From NCBI GenBank assembly GCA_028293765.1, contig JAQGOG010000001.1:1-64000 (forward strand): a stretch of DNA of 64,000 nt. The letters run 5' to 3'. The DNA is from Gammaproteobacteria bacterium. GTDB lineage: Bacteria; Pseudomonadota; Gammaproteobacteria; Steroidobacterales; Steroidobacteraceae. The notes below the pieces were generated by a model, which saw only the letters and a list, made by a program, of their open reading frames with translations, ran no database searches and had not been told where the DNA came from. Made by a program: the position numbers and the translations under genes. The first letter of the stretch is position 1. Each line of letters begins with the position of its first letter. Shown piece after piece: positions 27,604 through 37,628 of this stretch.

Positions 27604-29361
27604 TCAGCGCTCCGCCGGCAACGTCTTCACGACGCCTTCGCGACGTGAGTCCGCCGCGCCCTCGAACGTGCCATCCGGATGGCGTACGACCGCATGGAAC
27701 CCTGAATTTTCGGCCCGGCCCGATCTCAATTCGATACCCCGCTCGCGCAGGCCGGCTACGACTTCGGGCGTAAACCGGTCCATCTCGCCCGCATAGTCAT
27801 CGCCTCTGGCGATCAGGTTTGGCAGCTCTATTGCTGCCTTGACCGACAGCTTCCAGGCGAGCAGAGCCACTACAGCCTTGGCATTGTAGTCGAGAATCGC
27901 CGACCCGCCGGGCGAGCCCAACGCCGCCACAAAGTGGCCCTCGTGATCGAGGATGATGAGGGGCGACATCGACGACCGCGGTCGCTTGCCACCGCGAACC
28001 GCATTCGCCACGGGACCGTTCTCATCCGTCGGCACCAGTGAGAAGTCCGTCAGCTGATTGTTGAGGACGAAGCCGCCGACCGTGCGGTTCGAGCCGAACA
28101 CGGACTCCACCGTCGTGGTCATCGACACGACGTTGCCGGATGCATCGACCACGACAAAGTGGCTCGTGCCGGCGGACTCGTTGGTCGTATCTTTCCCGCG
28201 CGGCATGTTGATGATGTTCCCCGGCGGCGGCGCGGGCCCGGCCCTCTCGCCGATGAGTTGCGCGCGTGAGCGTACGTATGCGGGGTCCAGGAGTCGCTCG
28301 ACAGGCACCGGTACGAAATGTGGGTCGTCGACGTAGCGGTCCCGATCCGCATACATCAGACGGCTCGCCTGCGCGAACAGAAACCATGCTTGCGGGTCCG
28401 AAGGGCCGCGCTCGGCGATATCGGTCTTATCGAGCATGCCGAGCATCTCGAGCAGCGTGACACCGCTCGACGGCGGTGGTGGAACACACACGGTGTATTG
28501 CCGAAACGGCCGGCAAATCGGCTCCACCCAGTTCGAGCGATACGCAGCCAGATCCTTCAGCGTCATCGTGCCCGGCAGCGGCGCCTCCTGCGTCCGCTTC
28601 ACGAGCTCTTCAGCGATACTGCCTTCATAGAGCGCGCGCGGGCCTTCGTTCGCGATCCGCTCGAGCGTCTTGGCGTACAGCGGGTTCTTGAAGACGTCTC
28701 CCGCGTGCAGCGTCGCTCCATCGGGCTTCGAAAACAGGGCACGGATCTCTGTCGTAGGCGGGAAAGGCGAGCCTTCGCCGAGAAAGTTGGCAAGCCGCTC
28801 GGGAACCTTGAATCCCTGGCTCGCGGCGCGAATCGCGGGCTGAAACAGCTCCTTCCACGGTCGTGCGCCGAGCCGGGCATGCGCAGCCGACAGCATGGCG
28901 ATCGCACCCGGCACACCCGTCGAGCGTCCGCTTCGAACGGCCTCTACGAACGGAAAGGGCTTCCCGTGCTCGTCGAGAAACATGTCAGGGGTCGCGCCGG
29001 CCGGCGCTCTCTCCCGACCGTCGATCGCGCTGACGACGCCGGTACTCGCGTCGTAGTACATCATGAAAGCGCCGCCGCCGACGCCGGAGCTCTGCGGCTC
29101 GACGAGGCCGAGCATCGCCTGGATGGCCACCGCAGCATCGATCGCCTTACCGCCTTTCTTGAGAATCTCGATCCCCGCCTCGACCGCCAGCGGATTGGCG
29201 GCAACGATCGTCGCTGGCCCCCGGTGCGGATCGGCCTTCGCGTGCCGATGCAGTCCGGGAATGGCGGGCAGCCCCGCCTCGACCGGCAGCGTACCCAGTC
29301 CGAAAAGAGCGACCGCGATCAGGACCCAGACGCGCGTTTTGCAATTGAGCATGGCAGGCAT
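27604..29361 (-). CDS. ggt: Gamma-glutamyltransferase
   Basis: A 585-residue periplasmic Ntn-hydrolase that cleaves itself and transfers or hydrolyses gamma-glutamyl groups of glutathione. The self-processing Thr is T399 in SAGTSHFVVVDASG; the nucleotide-free substrate loop GSPGGS and the DGRERAP arginine motif are present. The signal peptide is MPAMLNCKTRVWVLIAVALF followed by a VEAG cleavage region. Start is uncertain: ATG 29385, 29361 or 29352; none has a clear ribosome site and 29361 gives a normal signal peptide. Substrate subtype (glutathione or other gamma-glutamyl compound) is not resolved. Confidence 0.93.
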   Translation of the reverse strand: MPAMLNCKTRVWVLIAVALFGLGTLPVEAGLPAIPGLHRHAKADPHRGPATIVAANPLAVEAGIEILKKGGKAIDAAVAIQAMLGLVEPQSSGVGGGAFMMYYDASTGVVSAIDGRERAPAGATPDMFLDEHGKPFPFVEAVRSGRSTGVPGAIAMLSAAHARLGARPWKELFQPAIRAASQGFKVPERLANFLGEGSPFPPTTEIRALFSKPDGATLHAGDVFKNPLYAKTLERIANEGPRALYEGSIAEELVKRTQEAPLPGTMTLKDLAAYRSNWVEPICRPFRQYTVCVPPPPSSGVTLLEMLGMLDKTDIAERGPSDPQAWFLFAQASRLMYADRDRYVDDPHFVPVPVERLLDPAYVRSRAQLIGERAGPAPPPGNIINMPRGKDTTNESAGTSHFVVVDASGNVVSMTTTVESVFGSNRTVGGFVLNNQLTDFSLVPTDENGPVANAVRGGKRPRSSMSPLIILDHEGHFVAALGSPGGSAILDYNAKAVVALLAWKLSVKAAIELPNLIARGDDYAGEMDRFTPEVVAGLRERGIELRSGRAENSGFHAVVRHPDGTFEGAADSRREGVVKTLPAER

Positions 29362-29387
29362 TCTAACTGACACCACAAACCCCATAG

Positions 29388-30692
<1,305 letters not shown>

Positions 30693-30726
30693 CTCTCATT
30701 GCGCGCCACCGGGCTCTGTCAGGCGC

Positions 30727-31416
30727 TCATGACAATCGCAGCACTTCGCGTATAAACGGCACGGTCAGCCGCCGTTGTGCCACGAGCGCGGCCTCATCGA
30801 GCGTATCGAGGAGCTCGTACAACTTCCGCATATCGCGCGGGAATCGTCGCTGCAGCCAGCGCGACGTTTCCTCCGGGAGATCGAATCCCCGCAGCCGTGC
30901 GCGCAATTGGAGCGCCGCCTGCTGCTCGACCTCATCCAGCACGCGCAGCTGAAAGATCGCGCTCGCCGAAAAACGCGAGCCGAGATCCGGCAGCGCCCAC
31001 TTCAGCAACGCGGGCGGCGCTTCGGCGGACGCCACGAGCCGCCCACCACTCTCCTCAATTTCCCTCAGGACGCCGAAAATCGCGCGCTCCCACTCGATCT
31101 GTCCCACGACCTCATCCACATCGTCGAGACACAGACACTCGAGTTGCCGCAATCCTTCGAGCACACCAACCCCGAGCTTGCCGAGCTCGGCCAGCGGGAC
31201 ATAGCCCGCCCGCATAGTGGTGCTCGCTTGCGCGCAGACGGCTTGCAATAGATGCGACTTACCGGCGCCACCGAGGCCGCACAACCATGTGGTGCCCGCA
31301 ACTTCGGCGTTCGCAACCTGCCGCGCATGCTCGACGGCCTGCCCGTTTCGCGCAGGCAGGAAGCTCGCGAACACGGCGCGGTCGGGAAGTCGAACACCAA
31401 GAGGAAGCTGCTGCAT
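30727..31416 (-). CDS. hda: DnaA regulatory inactivator Hda
   Basis: A 229-residue AAA+ protein that, bound to the DNA clamp, stimulates hydrolysis of DnaA-ATP after replication starts. The N-terminal clamp-binding motif QQLPLGV follows the start Met; GLGGAGKSHLLQAV is Walker A and CLDDVDEV Walker B. The Arg finger region GSRFSASA is present. ATG 31416 lies two bases after the pgsA-like stop, so translation is coupled; GTG 31446 would place extra residues before the clamp motif. Neighbour DUF2066 and purMN match the Pseudomonas order. Confidence 0.93.
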   Translation of the reverse strand: MQQLPLGVRLPDRAVFASFLPARNGQAVEHARQVANAEVAGTTWLCGLGGAGKSHLLQAVCAQASTTMRAGYVPLAELGKLGVGVLEGLRQLECLCLDDVDEVVGQIEWERAIFGVLREIEESGGRLVASAEAPPALLKWALPDLGSRFSASAIFQLRVLDEVEQQAALQLRARLRGFDLPEETSRWLQRRFPRDMRKLYELLDTLDEAALVAQRRLTVPFIREVLRLS

Positions 31417-31418
31417 GG

Positions 31419-31970
31419 TCAGGATGATGGCGCCGGCGCCGACCACGCGCGCCGCGTGAAAGTTGCAACGTAATGAAAACCGGAAAGCACGATGGTAATG
31501 ACTGTGAGCAGTGCCACGGCTTCGAGGACCTCATGCGGCGGGAAGCCCGCGGCGGCATTGACCATGACCGCCATCAGATACAAAAGCTGCGCGGCCGTGT
31601 TGATCTTGCTGATGATCGTCGGCCGTCCATGCAACGGGCCGAACCACACTCGAAAGACGAGTGCGCCCAACCCAATAAGGACGTCGCGTGCGACCGCGGC
31701 CGCAGTGATCCACCACGGGACGAGACCCAGCCAGGCCGCCTCGATAAAAACAGTCATGAGCAGCAGCTTGTCCGCGACAGGATCGAGAAGCTTGCCCACC
31801 TCCGAGGTCCAGTTGAACCGTTTGGCGAGATAGCCATCGAGCCCATCCGAGACCGCAGCCGCCATGAACAGGCCGAGCGCCAGACCGTACTCGCCGGCCT
31901 GCAACGCTGTGGCAACGGGCCAGATCAGCGCGAGGCGGAACAGGCAGATCAGATTTGGCAGGTGACGCAC
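31419..31970 (-). CDS. CDP-alcohol phosphatidyltransferase (PgsA-like)
   Basis: A 183-residue membrane enzyme with the motif D-G-x2-A in DGLDGYLAKRF and GKLLDPVADK (about 43-68), and about five helices. The family includes phosphatidylglycerophosphate synthase and cardiolipin synthase Cls; size and NLICLFRL start suit PgsA. It sits between the DUF2066 gene and hda, where many relatives have nothing, and is translationally coupled to hda. Product headgroup is an inference. Confidence 0.88.
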   Translation of the reverse strand: MRHLPNLICLFRLALIWPVATALQAGEYGLALGLFMAAAVSDGLDGYLAKRFNWTSEVGKLLDPVADKLLLMTVFIEAAWLGLVPWWITAAAVARDVLIGLGALVFRVWFGPLHGRPTIISKINTAAQLLYLMAVMVNAAAGFPPHEVLEAVALLTVITIVLSGFHYVATFTRRAWSAPAPSS

Positions 31971-32012
31971 GGCAAAGCCAGGCGACTAGGGCCTCTCAGG
32001 TCGGGCCGACAG

Positions 32013-33095
32013 TCACGGATGATATTGGTAGAGGAGGCGCGCATTGCCCGCACCACTACGCACCAGTCGCGCCGATCCCGCAAGCGCTCGATCGAGCGCC
32101 TCCGAGCCTCCTCGGGCCGTTACATCGAAAGTGGCCTTTGAGCCGTTGGCCTGCGAGATGGCGGCGCCTCGCACGCCAGGGACGGCTTCCAGCATTCGCT
32201 GGACGTTTGCGTAGTCCGTCAGGTTTCCCACTCCATCGACTTCGAGGAGAACCCTGGCCTCCGTCTGCGCGAGAGACGCCCCTTGCGGAGGGGCGAGAAG
32301 GTCTACCGTGCCGTCAATGCCGGCGGTCAAAGTACCGCTCCAGCTTTCGCTGGAGAAGTTCGTGTACAACGTCCACTGCCACTGGCCACTGGACGCGCCC
32401 GTGTCGGTGCGGCCGACCAGTACCTCGTCGCCACCGTAGCGCCTCGCAGTTGCAAGCAACGCGTCGCGCCCGAGCTCGTTACCGCTGGCGTCGACGATCG
32501 AAAGAGGAATCATGCTGATCAGCAGGCCGCGCGCAGCAGCCGCCTGCTCGAGCGATGCGCGCGCCGTATCTCCATCGGTACGAGCGAGAGCGGGGTAAAG
32601 CACGACCAGGGTAAAGGGTCGCTCAGGATCCCAGACGCTTCGCCCAGCAGCGGTGATGGAACGCTCGACCGCTACCCTGTCAAAGATCACCTGGGTCTCA
32701 CCCCGGGGTCCGGGTGAATAGGACCTTACATACTTAGGAGCGTCTTCGATCAGGCTCGCCAACGCGGGATCGTTGGCGGATTCGCGGCGGCCGGTCGCAC
32801 GCACCAGCGCCTGGCGCATGGCCTCCTGCAGAGCGGTTGTGGATTGGCCCCCGACGTCTACTTCATAGACCCGGACGGCGCGGGCGGCCCACGAAGCTAC
32901 GGGCAGCAAAACGCATAGGAGCCATGCAAGGCTCGCCAGAAAGCGGCGCGTGCGCCGCTTCGCCGCGGGCGCGCGCACCTCGGGCGAAGGCGGATGCACA
33001 GCAGGAAGTCTTGCGGCGGGCGAGCGCGCTACAGTTGCAAGCGGACGCGCCTCGGTCACAGGCGACCCCGAAGATTTACTAACGCAACCAGGCAT
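32013..33095 (-). CDS. DUF2066 domain-containing protein
   Basis: A 360-residue exported protein. A basic, Pro/Ala-rich stretch of about 48 residues precedes a hydrophobic segment ([19 protein letters not shown]) that reads as a signal peptide, so the true start may be one of the GTG codons further in. The DUF2066 body follows, with [10 protein letters not shown] and a YVRSY region. Function is unknown. The family is found next to purM and hda in many gammaproteobacteria, which matches here. Confidence 0.8.
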   Translation of the reverse strand: MPGCVSKSSGSPVTEARPLATVARSPAARLPAVHPPSPEVRAPAAKRRTRRFLASLAWLLCVLLPVASWAARAVRVYEVDVGGQSTTALQEAMRQALVRATGRRESANDPALASLIEDAPKYVRSYSPGPRGETQVIFDRVAVERSITAAGRSVWDPERPFTLVVLYPALARTDGDTARASLEQAAAARGLLISMIPLSIVDASGNELGRDALLATARRYGGDEVLVGRTDTGASSGQWQWTLYTNFSSESWSGTLTAGIDGTVDLLAPPQGASLAQTEARVLLEVDGVGNLTDYANVQRMLEAVPGVRGAAISQANGSKATFDVTARGGSEALDRALAGSARLVRSGAGNARLLYQYHP

Positions 33096-33197
33096 TTGGA
33101 CGATGTTTGGATCGCACGCGCAACGGCGCGGAGCGGTATGTACAATACCACACACCCAGTGCCATACGTCGGCCGATCCAGCTCGCAAACACATGCC

Positions 33198-34229
33198 ATG
33201 AAAGAAGGCTCCGGCCTCACCTATCGCGACGCCGGCGTCGACATCGACGCCGGCGACGAACTCGTTGAGCGCATCAAACCCATCGTCAAACGCACGCAGC
33301 GCCCCGAAGTCCTGGCGGGCATCGGCGGTTTCGGCGCGCTCGTCGAGCTTCCACCAGGCTACAAGAGGCCTGTCCTGGTTTCCGGGACGGACGGCGTGGG
33401 CACGAAGCTGCGTCTGGCCATCGATGCCCGCCGCCACGACACCATCGGCATCGATCTGGTCGCGATGTGCGCCAACGACGTGGTGGTCCAGGGGGCGGAG
33501 CCTCTGTTCTTTTTGGACTACTACGCCACCGGCAAACTGCGGGTCGACGTGGCCGAGGCGGTGATCCGCGGGATCGCGGAGGGCTGCAGCCAAGCCGGTG
33601 CGGCGCTGGTAGGCGGTGAGACGGCGGAAATGCCGGGGATCTACTACGGCGACGACTACGATCTCGCCGGTTTTTGCGTCGGCGTCGTCGAGAAGGACGC
33701 CATAATCGACGGTACACGGACGCAGGCCGGGGACACCGTGATCGGGCTGAACTCCTCCGGACCGCACTCGAACGGCTACTCGCTGATCCGGAAGCTCATT
33801 GCCCTGGGCGGCGCGAACGCGAGCACCGAATTAGAAGGCCGCTCGCTTTTCGATCGGCTACTCGCTCCGACCCGCATCTACGTCAAGCCGCTTCTGGAGT
33901 TGATACGGACGCTCCCGGTCCACGCTCTCGCCCACATCACCGGCGGCGGGCTCACGGACAACATCCCTCGCGTGCTCCGAGAAGGCATGGAAGTCGTGCT
34001 CGAGCGACGCAGTTGGAGCCGTGATCCGGTGTTCGACTGGCTGCAGCGCACGGGCCACGTTGAGCAAGCGGAGATGTATCGCACCTTCAACTGCGGCATT
34101 GGCATGATTGCCATCGTGCCGGCTGCACACGCTGAAGCTGCGGTAGCACTCCTGAACTCACGCGGCGAAACCGCGCAAATCATCGGCGCAGTCCGCAAAG
34201 GCGGACATGGCATCGTCATCAACGAATGA
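33198..34229 (+). CDS. purM: Phosphoribosylformylglycinamidine cyclo-ligase (AIR synthetase)
   Basis: A 343-residue cytosolic purine enzyme closing FGAM to AIR with ATP. It has the conserved start [13 protein letters not shown], the ATP motif [10 protein letters not shown], the [15 protein letters not shown] signature and [14 protein letters not shown] 33198 matches the family start. A 102-base gap separates it from divergent DUF2066; its stop overlaps the purN start by four bases. Confidence 0.96.
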   Translation: MKEGSGLTYRDAGVDIDAGDELVERIKPIVKRTQRPEVLAGIGGFGALVELPPGYKRPVLVSGTDGVGTKLRLAIDARRHDTIGIDLVAMCANDVVVQGAEPLFFLDYYATGKLRVDVAEAVIRGIAEGCSQAGAALVGGETAEMPGIYYGDDYDLAGFCVGVVEKDAIIDGTRTQAGDTVIGLNSSGPHSNGYSLIRKLIALGGANASTELEGRSLFDRLLAPTRIYVKPLLELIRTLPVHALAHITGGGLTDNIPRVLREGMEVVLERRSWSRDPVFDWLQRTGHVEQAEMYRTFNCGIGMIAIVPAAHAEAAVALLNSRGETAQIIGAVRKGGHGIVINE

Positions 34230-34903
34230 GCGCCGGCAGTCGCGCACCGCTGCAACTCGCCATTCTGATCTCCGGCCGTGGCTCCAACATGGCAGCGATT
34301 GCGCGCGCCTGCCTCGACGGGCGTATCAACGCCCGTGTGAATGTCGTGATCTCGGATCGTCCCGGTGTGGCTGGCCTCACTACCGCAAGCAGTCTGGGAA
34401 TCGATGCGCAGACGATCTCATGGCAAAGCGCGCGCGATCGAGAGGTATTCGAGCGCGAGCTGAGTGTCGCGATCGACGCACACCACCCGGATCTCATCGT
34501 GCTGGCCGGGTTCATGCGCATTCTCTCTCCGCGGTTCGCTGAACGGTATGCGGGGCGTATGCTCAACATACATCCCTCGCTGCTGCCAAAATATCGGGGC
34601 TTGCATACTCACCGCCGCGCTCTGGAAGCCATGGACACCGAACACGGCGCCAGCGTGCACTTCGTAACGGCGGAACTCGACGGTGGACCAGTCGTTCTCC
34701 AGTCAACAGTTCCGGTACGCCCGGGCGATACGGAATCCGCCTTGTCAGCACGAGTGCAGGCCACCGAGCACGTCATTTATCCGCGCGTAATCGAGTTGCT
34801 TGCCGAGGGCCGCCTGGCATGGAAAGAAGGTCGCGTGTGGCTCGATGGCAAGGTTCTCGATGCCCCGCTGGTGGAGGATCCAAGTGTTCACGCGCGCAAT
34901 TGA
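34226..34903 (+). CDS. purN: Phosphoribosylglycinamide formyltransferase
   Basis: A 225-residue folate-dependent GAR transformylase, third step of purine synthesis. It has the GAR-binding loop [11 protein letters not shown], catalytic [19 protein letters not shown] (Asn and His) and the Asp of the LDGGPVVLQ motif. The formyl-folate enzyme PurN is coupled to purM by ATGA. The last 20 bases overlap the DUF3108 gene. Confidence 0.96.
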   Translation: MSAGSRAPLQLAILISGRGSNMAAIARACLDGRINARVNVVISDRPGVAGLTTASSLGIDAQTISWQSARDREVFERELSVAIDAHHPDLIVLAGFMRILSPRFAERYAGRMLNIHPSLLPKYRGLHTHRRALEAMDTEHGASVHFVTAELDGGPVVLQSTVPVRPGDTESALSARVQATEHVIYPRVIELLAEGRLAWKEGRVWLDGKVLDAPLVEDPSVHARN

Positions 34904-35633
34904 ACAACGCCCGCAGCACGGACTGGCCCGAATTGCGCTGACGCTGGCATTCGCCATCGCCGGCCTCGCTCTAAATGCCGTCGCCACGGCAGATGAGCTC
35001 AAGCCCTTCGAGGCCTCCTACACGTGGATGTGGCATGGCATGACGGTGGCGCTCTCGACCCTCCATCTCGAGCGTCAGGACGACACGTGGATCTACCGTT
35101 CCAAGAGCGAGCCGCGCGGCATCGGGCGCATGAGGTCCGAGCGGCCCACACAGGAAAGTGTGCTGAAGGTAACCGACGCCGACGTGCGCCCCCTCAGCTA
35201 CAAAGCCGACGACGGCACCTCGTCGACGAAACGCGACGCCGACGTTGTGTTTGACTGGGAGCACGGGCGCGTGACCGGCGTCTACGAGGACACGAAGGTC
35301 GACATGCCGCTACCCCCCGGCATTCAGGACGACCTGTCAGTGCAGATCGCCCTGATGGTGGAGCTCTTGAAAGGCCGCACGCCAGAGGAGTTTTTGCTGC
35401 TCAGTGGCAATTCCGTGCGCAAATACCGCTACTCGCGCGACGGCACGGAAACGCTCGTGACGCCTGTCGGCACCGTCAAGACGATCATCTACAGCGCTCA
35501 GAAAGAGGGCTCACCCCGCGTCACCCAATTCTGGTGCGCGCCCTCCCTGGGCTACATCCCGCTGCGCGTCCAGCAGCGACGCGACCACCAGATCGAGTGG
35601 AACATGCAGATCCAGAGCCTCAAGCGCGAATGA
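34884..35633 (+). CDS. DUF3108 domain-containing exported protein
   Basis: A 249-residue protein with an N-terminal signal peptide (hydrophobic core about 15-32, ending near ATADE) and a beta-rich DUF3108 body (KPFEASYTWMW start). GTG 34884 is fixed by GGAGG six bases upstream, inside purN, so it is co-translated with purN. The molecular role is unknown. The purMN-DUF3108 order is widespread in gammaproteobacteria. Confidence 0.88.
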   Translation: MFTRAIEQRPQHGLARIALTLAFAIAGLALNAVATADELKPFEASYTWMWHGMTVALSTLHLERQDDTWIYRSKSEPRGIGRMRSERPTQESVLKVTDADVRPLSYKADDGTSSTKRDADVVFDWEHGRVTGVYEDTKVDMPLPPGIQDDLSVQIALMVELLKGRTPEEFLLLSGNSVRKYRYSRDGTETLVTPVGTVKTIIYSAQKEGSPRVTQFWCAPSLGYIPLRVQQRRDHQIEWNMQIQSLKRE

Positions 35634-35665
35634 TCCCCCGCGAGCCAGGGCGCCTGCGGCCGCCT

Positions 35666-36232
35666 TCAGGCCTTCGGTAGCGTCACGCCCTTCTGCCCCT
35701 GGTACTTGCCGCCCCGGTCGCGATAGGACGTCGCACACACTTCGTCGGACTCGAAGAACAACATCTGCGCCACGCCTTCATTCGCGTAGATCTTCGCCGG
35801 GAGCGGCGTGGTGTTGGAAAACTCGAGCGTCACGTGCCCTTCCCACTCGGGCTCCAGGGGCGTCACGTTGCAGATGATTCCGCAGCGCGCGTAGGTCGAT
35901 TTTCCGAGGCACACCACGAGCACGTTGCGTGGGATACGGAAGTACTCGATCGTCCGCGCCAGGGCGAACGAGTTGGGCGGGATGATGCAGACCTCGCCGC
36001 CGAAGTCGACGAAGCTCTTCTCGTCGAACTGCTTCGGGTCGACGATCGTGCTGTTGATGTTGGTGAAGATCTTGAATTCATTCGCGCAGCGCACGTCGTA
36101 GCCGTAGCTGGATGTGCCGTACGAGATGATCCGTTTACCGTCCGCGTGCCGCACCTGGTCCGACTCGAAGGGCTCGATCATGCCGTGCGCCTTGGCCATG
36201 CGCCGGATCCAGTTGTCGGACTTGATGCTCAT
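35666..36232 (-). CDS. dcd: dCTP deaminase
   Basis: A 188-residue homotrimeric enzyme deaminating dCTP to dUTP, feeding dTTP synthesis. It has the family start [13 protein letters not shown], the [11 protein letters not shown] motif, [16 protein letters not shown] and the catalytic [14 protein letters not shown] region. GGGAGG precedes the ATG. It lies on the minus strand 35 bases downstream of apbC, an order seen in related genomes. Confidence 0.96.
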   Translation of the reverse strand: MSIKSDNWIRRMAKAHGMIEPFESDQVRHADGKRIISYGTSSYGYDVRCANEFKIFTNINSTIVDPKQFDEKSFVDFGGEVCIIPPNSFALARTIEYFRIPRNVLVVCLGKSTYARCGIICNVTPLEPEWEGHVTLEFSNTTPLPAKIYANEGVAQMLFFESDEVCATSYRDRGGKYQGQKGVTLPKA

Positions 36233-36267
36233 CTAAGCGGAACCTCCCGTGAAAGAACATGAAATTA

Positions 36268-37365
36268 TCAGCTTTCTTCGATGACGATCTTCGGGAATAC
36301 GCTGCTGCGGTCGCGCGCGCGGGCGGCCAGGGCGGCTGCCGTGCGCCGCGCCATCTCGAAGTACGCCTTGGCCCGCGCCGAGTCGGGGGCGGCGACCACT
36401 GTCGGGCGGCCGCTGTCGGCTTCCTCCCGGATGTGCGCATCGAGCGGCAACTCACCGAGGAGCTTCACCCCGTATTGCTCCGCCATGCGCGCACCTCCCC
36501 CTGAGCCAAAAATGTGCTCCGCGTGCCCGCAGTTGGAACACACGTGAATGCTCATGTTCTCCACGATGCCGAGCACGGGAACCGACACCTTCTCGAACAT
36601 TTTGAGCCCCTTGCGTGCGTCCGCGAGGGCAATGTCCTGCGGCGTGGTAACGATCACCGCGCCGGCGACGGGGACGCGCTGCGCAAGGGTGAGCTGGATG
36701 TCGCCGGTGCCGGGGGGCATATCGACGACGAGGTAGTCCAGGTTGCCCCAGTGGGTCTCAGTCAGCAGCTGTGTGAGCGCCTGCGTGACCATGGGCCCGC
36801 GCCACACCATGGGTTGCTCGGCGTCGACAAGGAACCCGATGGACATGGCGCCCACGCCATGGCTCATGAGGGGCCGGAGGTGCTTACCGTCCGGTGATGC
36901 CGGGCGCTGACCTTCGAGGCCGAGCATCAGCGGTTGGCTCGGCCCGTAAATGTCGGCGTCCAGAATCCCGACCCGGGCTCCCTGCGCGGCCCAGGCGAGC
37001 GCGAGATTGACGGCGACGGTGGATTTTCCGACCCCGCCCTTGCCGGAAGCCACGGCGACCACGTTCTTGATCTGCTCCAGCGGCTTGAGATTTCTTTGGA
37101 CCGCATGGGCTTTGATATCGGACTGGAGCTCGACGGTGAGCGGAACCTGGATGCCGGCAGCGGCAAGGTGTCGGCCCAGCGCCTCGGTGAGCTCGCTCTG
37201 ATAACCGCCCACCGGGAAGCCGAGGACAATGCGGGCGGTATAGCCGCCGGCCGTGGCACTCACGTCCCGCACCGCCTGCGCATCCCCGAGCGTTTGCCCT
37301 GCGTACGGCTCCGCATAAGCGGCCAGGGCCGCCCTCAGACCGTTTAGAGTGGATTCGTCAGCCAT
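36268..37365 (-). CDS. apbC: Mrp/ApbC-type Fe-S cluster carrier P-loop ATPase
   Basis: A 365-residue cytosolic Fe-S scaffold/carrier. After an N-terminal DUF59-like domain (about 1-90) comes the deviant Walker A SGKGGVGKST (107-116), VGILDADIYGPSQP, VVDMPPGTGDIQL and the Fe-S-binding VCSNCG pair. ATG 37365 was picked from several longer possibilities because it begins the DUF59 domain; upstream bases are non-coding. It is divergent from the HEAT-kinase gene. Confidence 0.95.
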   Translation of the reverse strand: MADESTLNGLRAALAAYAEPYAGQTLGDAQAVRDVSATAGGYTARIVLGFPVGGYQSELTEALGRHLAAAGIQVPLTVELQSDIKAHAVQRNLKPLEQIKNVVAVASGKGGVGKSTVAVNLALAWAAQGARVGILDADIYGPSQPLMLGLEGQRPASPDGKHLRPLMSHGVGAMSIGFLVDAEQPMVWRGPMVTQALTQLLTETHWGNLDYLVVDMPPGTGDIQLTLAQRVPVAGAVIVTTPQDIALADARKGLKMFEKVSVPVLGIVENMSIHVCSNCGHAEHIFGSGGGARMAEQYGVKLLGELPLDAHIREEADSGRPTVVAAPDSARAKAYFEMARRTAAALAARARDRSSVFPKIVIEES

Positions 37366-37465
37366 GTTGAAAGCCGGAAAATCAAAGGGACGAGATTGTA
37401 GAGGCTGGGAGCCTGTGTGACTAATGATCGCCACATGAGCCTTAAGGTCTGCGCAACCCTGGGCT

Positions 37466-37475
37466 GTGGCATAAT
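37466..37475 (+). promoter_or_regulatory. Possible extended -10 promoter of the HEAT-kinase gene
   Basis: TG-G-CATAAT is an extended -10 element about 150 bases before the kinase start, in the 263-base divergent gap. No good -35 is needed or seen. A 150-base leader would follow. Confidence 0.35.
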
Positions 37476-37570
37476 CGTGCGCCGCCTGGACGAGCGCTTG
37501 CGCAATATCGCGCAAACCGTCGGCGGAAATGCCCGCCCGCTTGACCCGGTGGCGCCGTTTACTGACCTCG

Positions 37571-37615
37571 TGGGAGCGAAACGGTGCGACGGGTTGAGTG
37601 CGGAAATTGCTCCCA
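37571..37615 (+). promoter_or_regulatory. Hairpin in the HEAT-kinase leader
   Basis: Seven-base arms TGGGAGC (37571-37577) and GCTCCCA (37609-37615) with a 31-base loop end 13 bases before the start codon. The arms would place the ribosome site just outside the stem. No known riboswitch is recognised. Confidence 0.35.
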
Positions 37616-37628
37616 ACGGAAAGGCTGA

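Noticed and set aside
33096..33197. A PurR operator upstream of purM
   Set aside because: The gap has no 16-base palindrome with the central CG of PurR sites; only a lone TACAAT-like box at 33141-33146 is seen.
37466..37480. A sigma-54 promoter for the kinase/pilT operon
   Set aside because: No GG-N10-GC pair with the TTGC wording was seen upstream of 37629 or of 40344.
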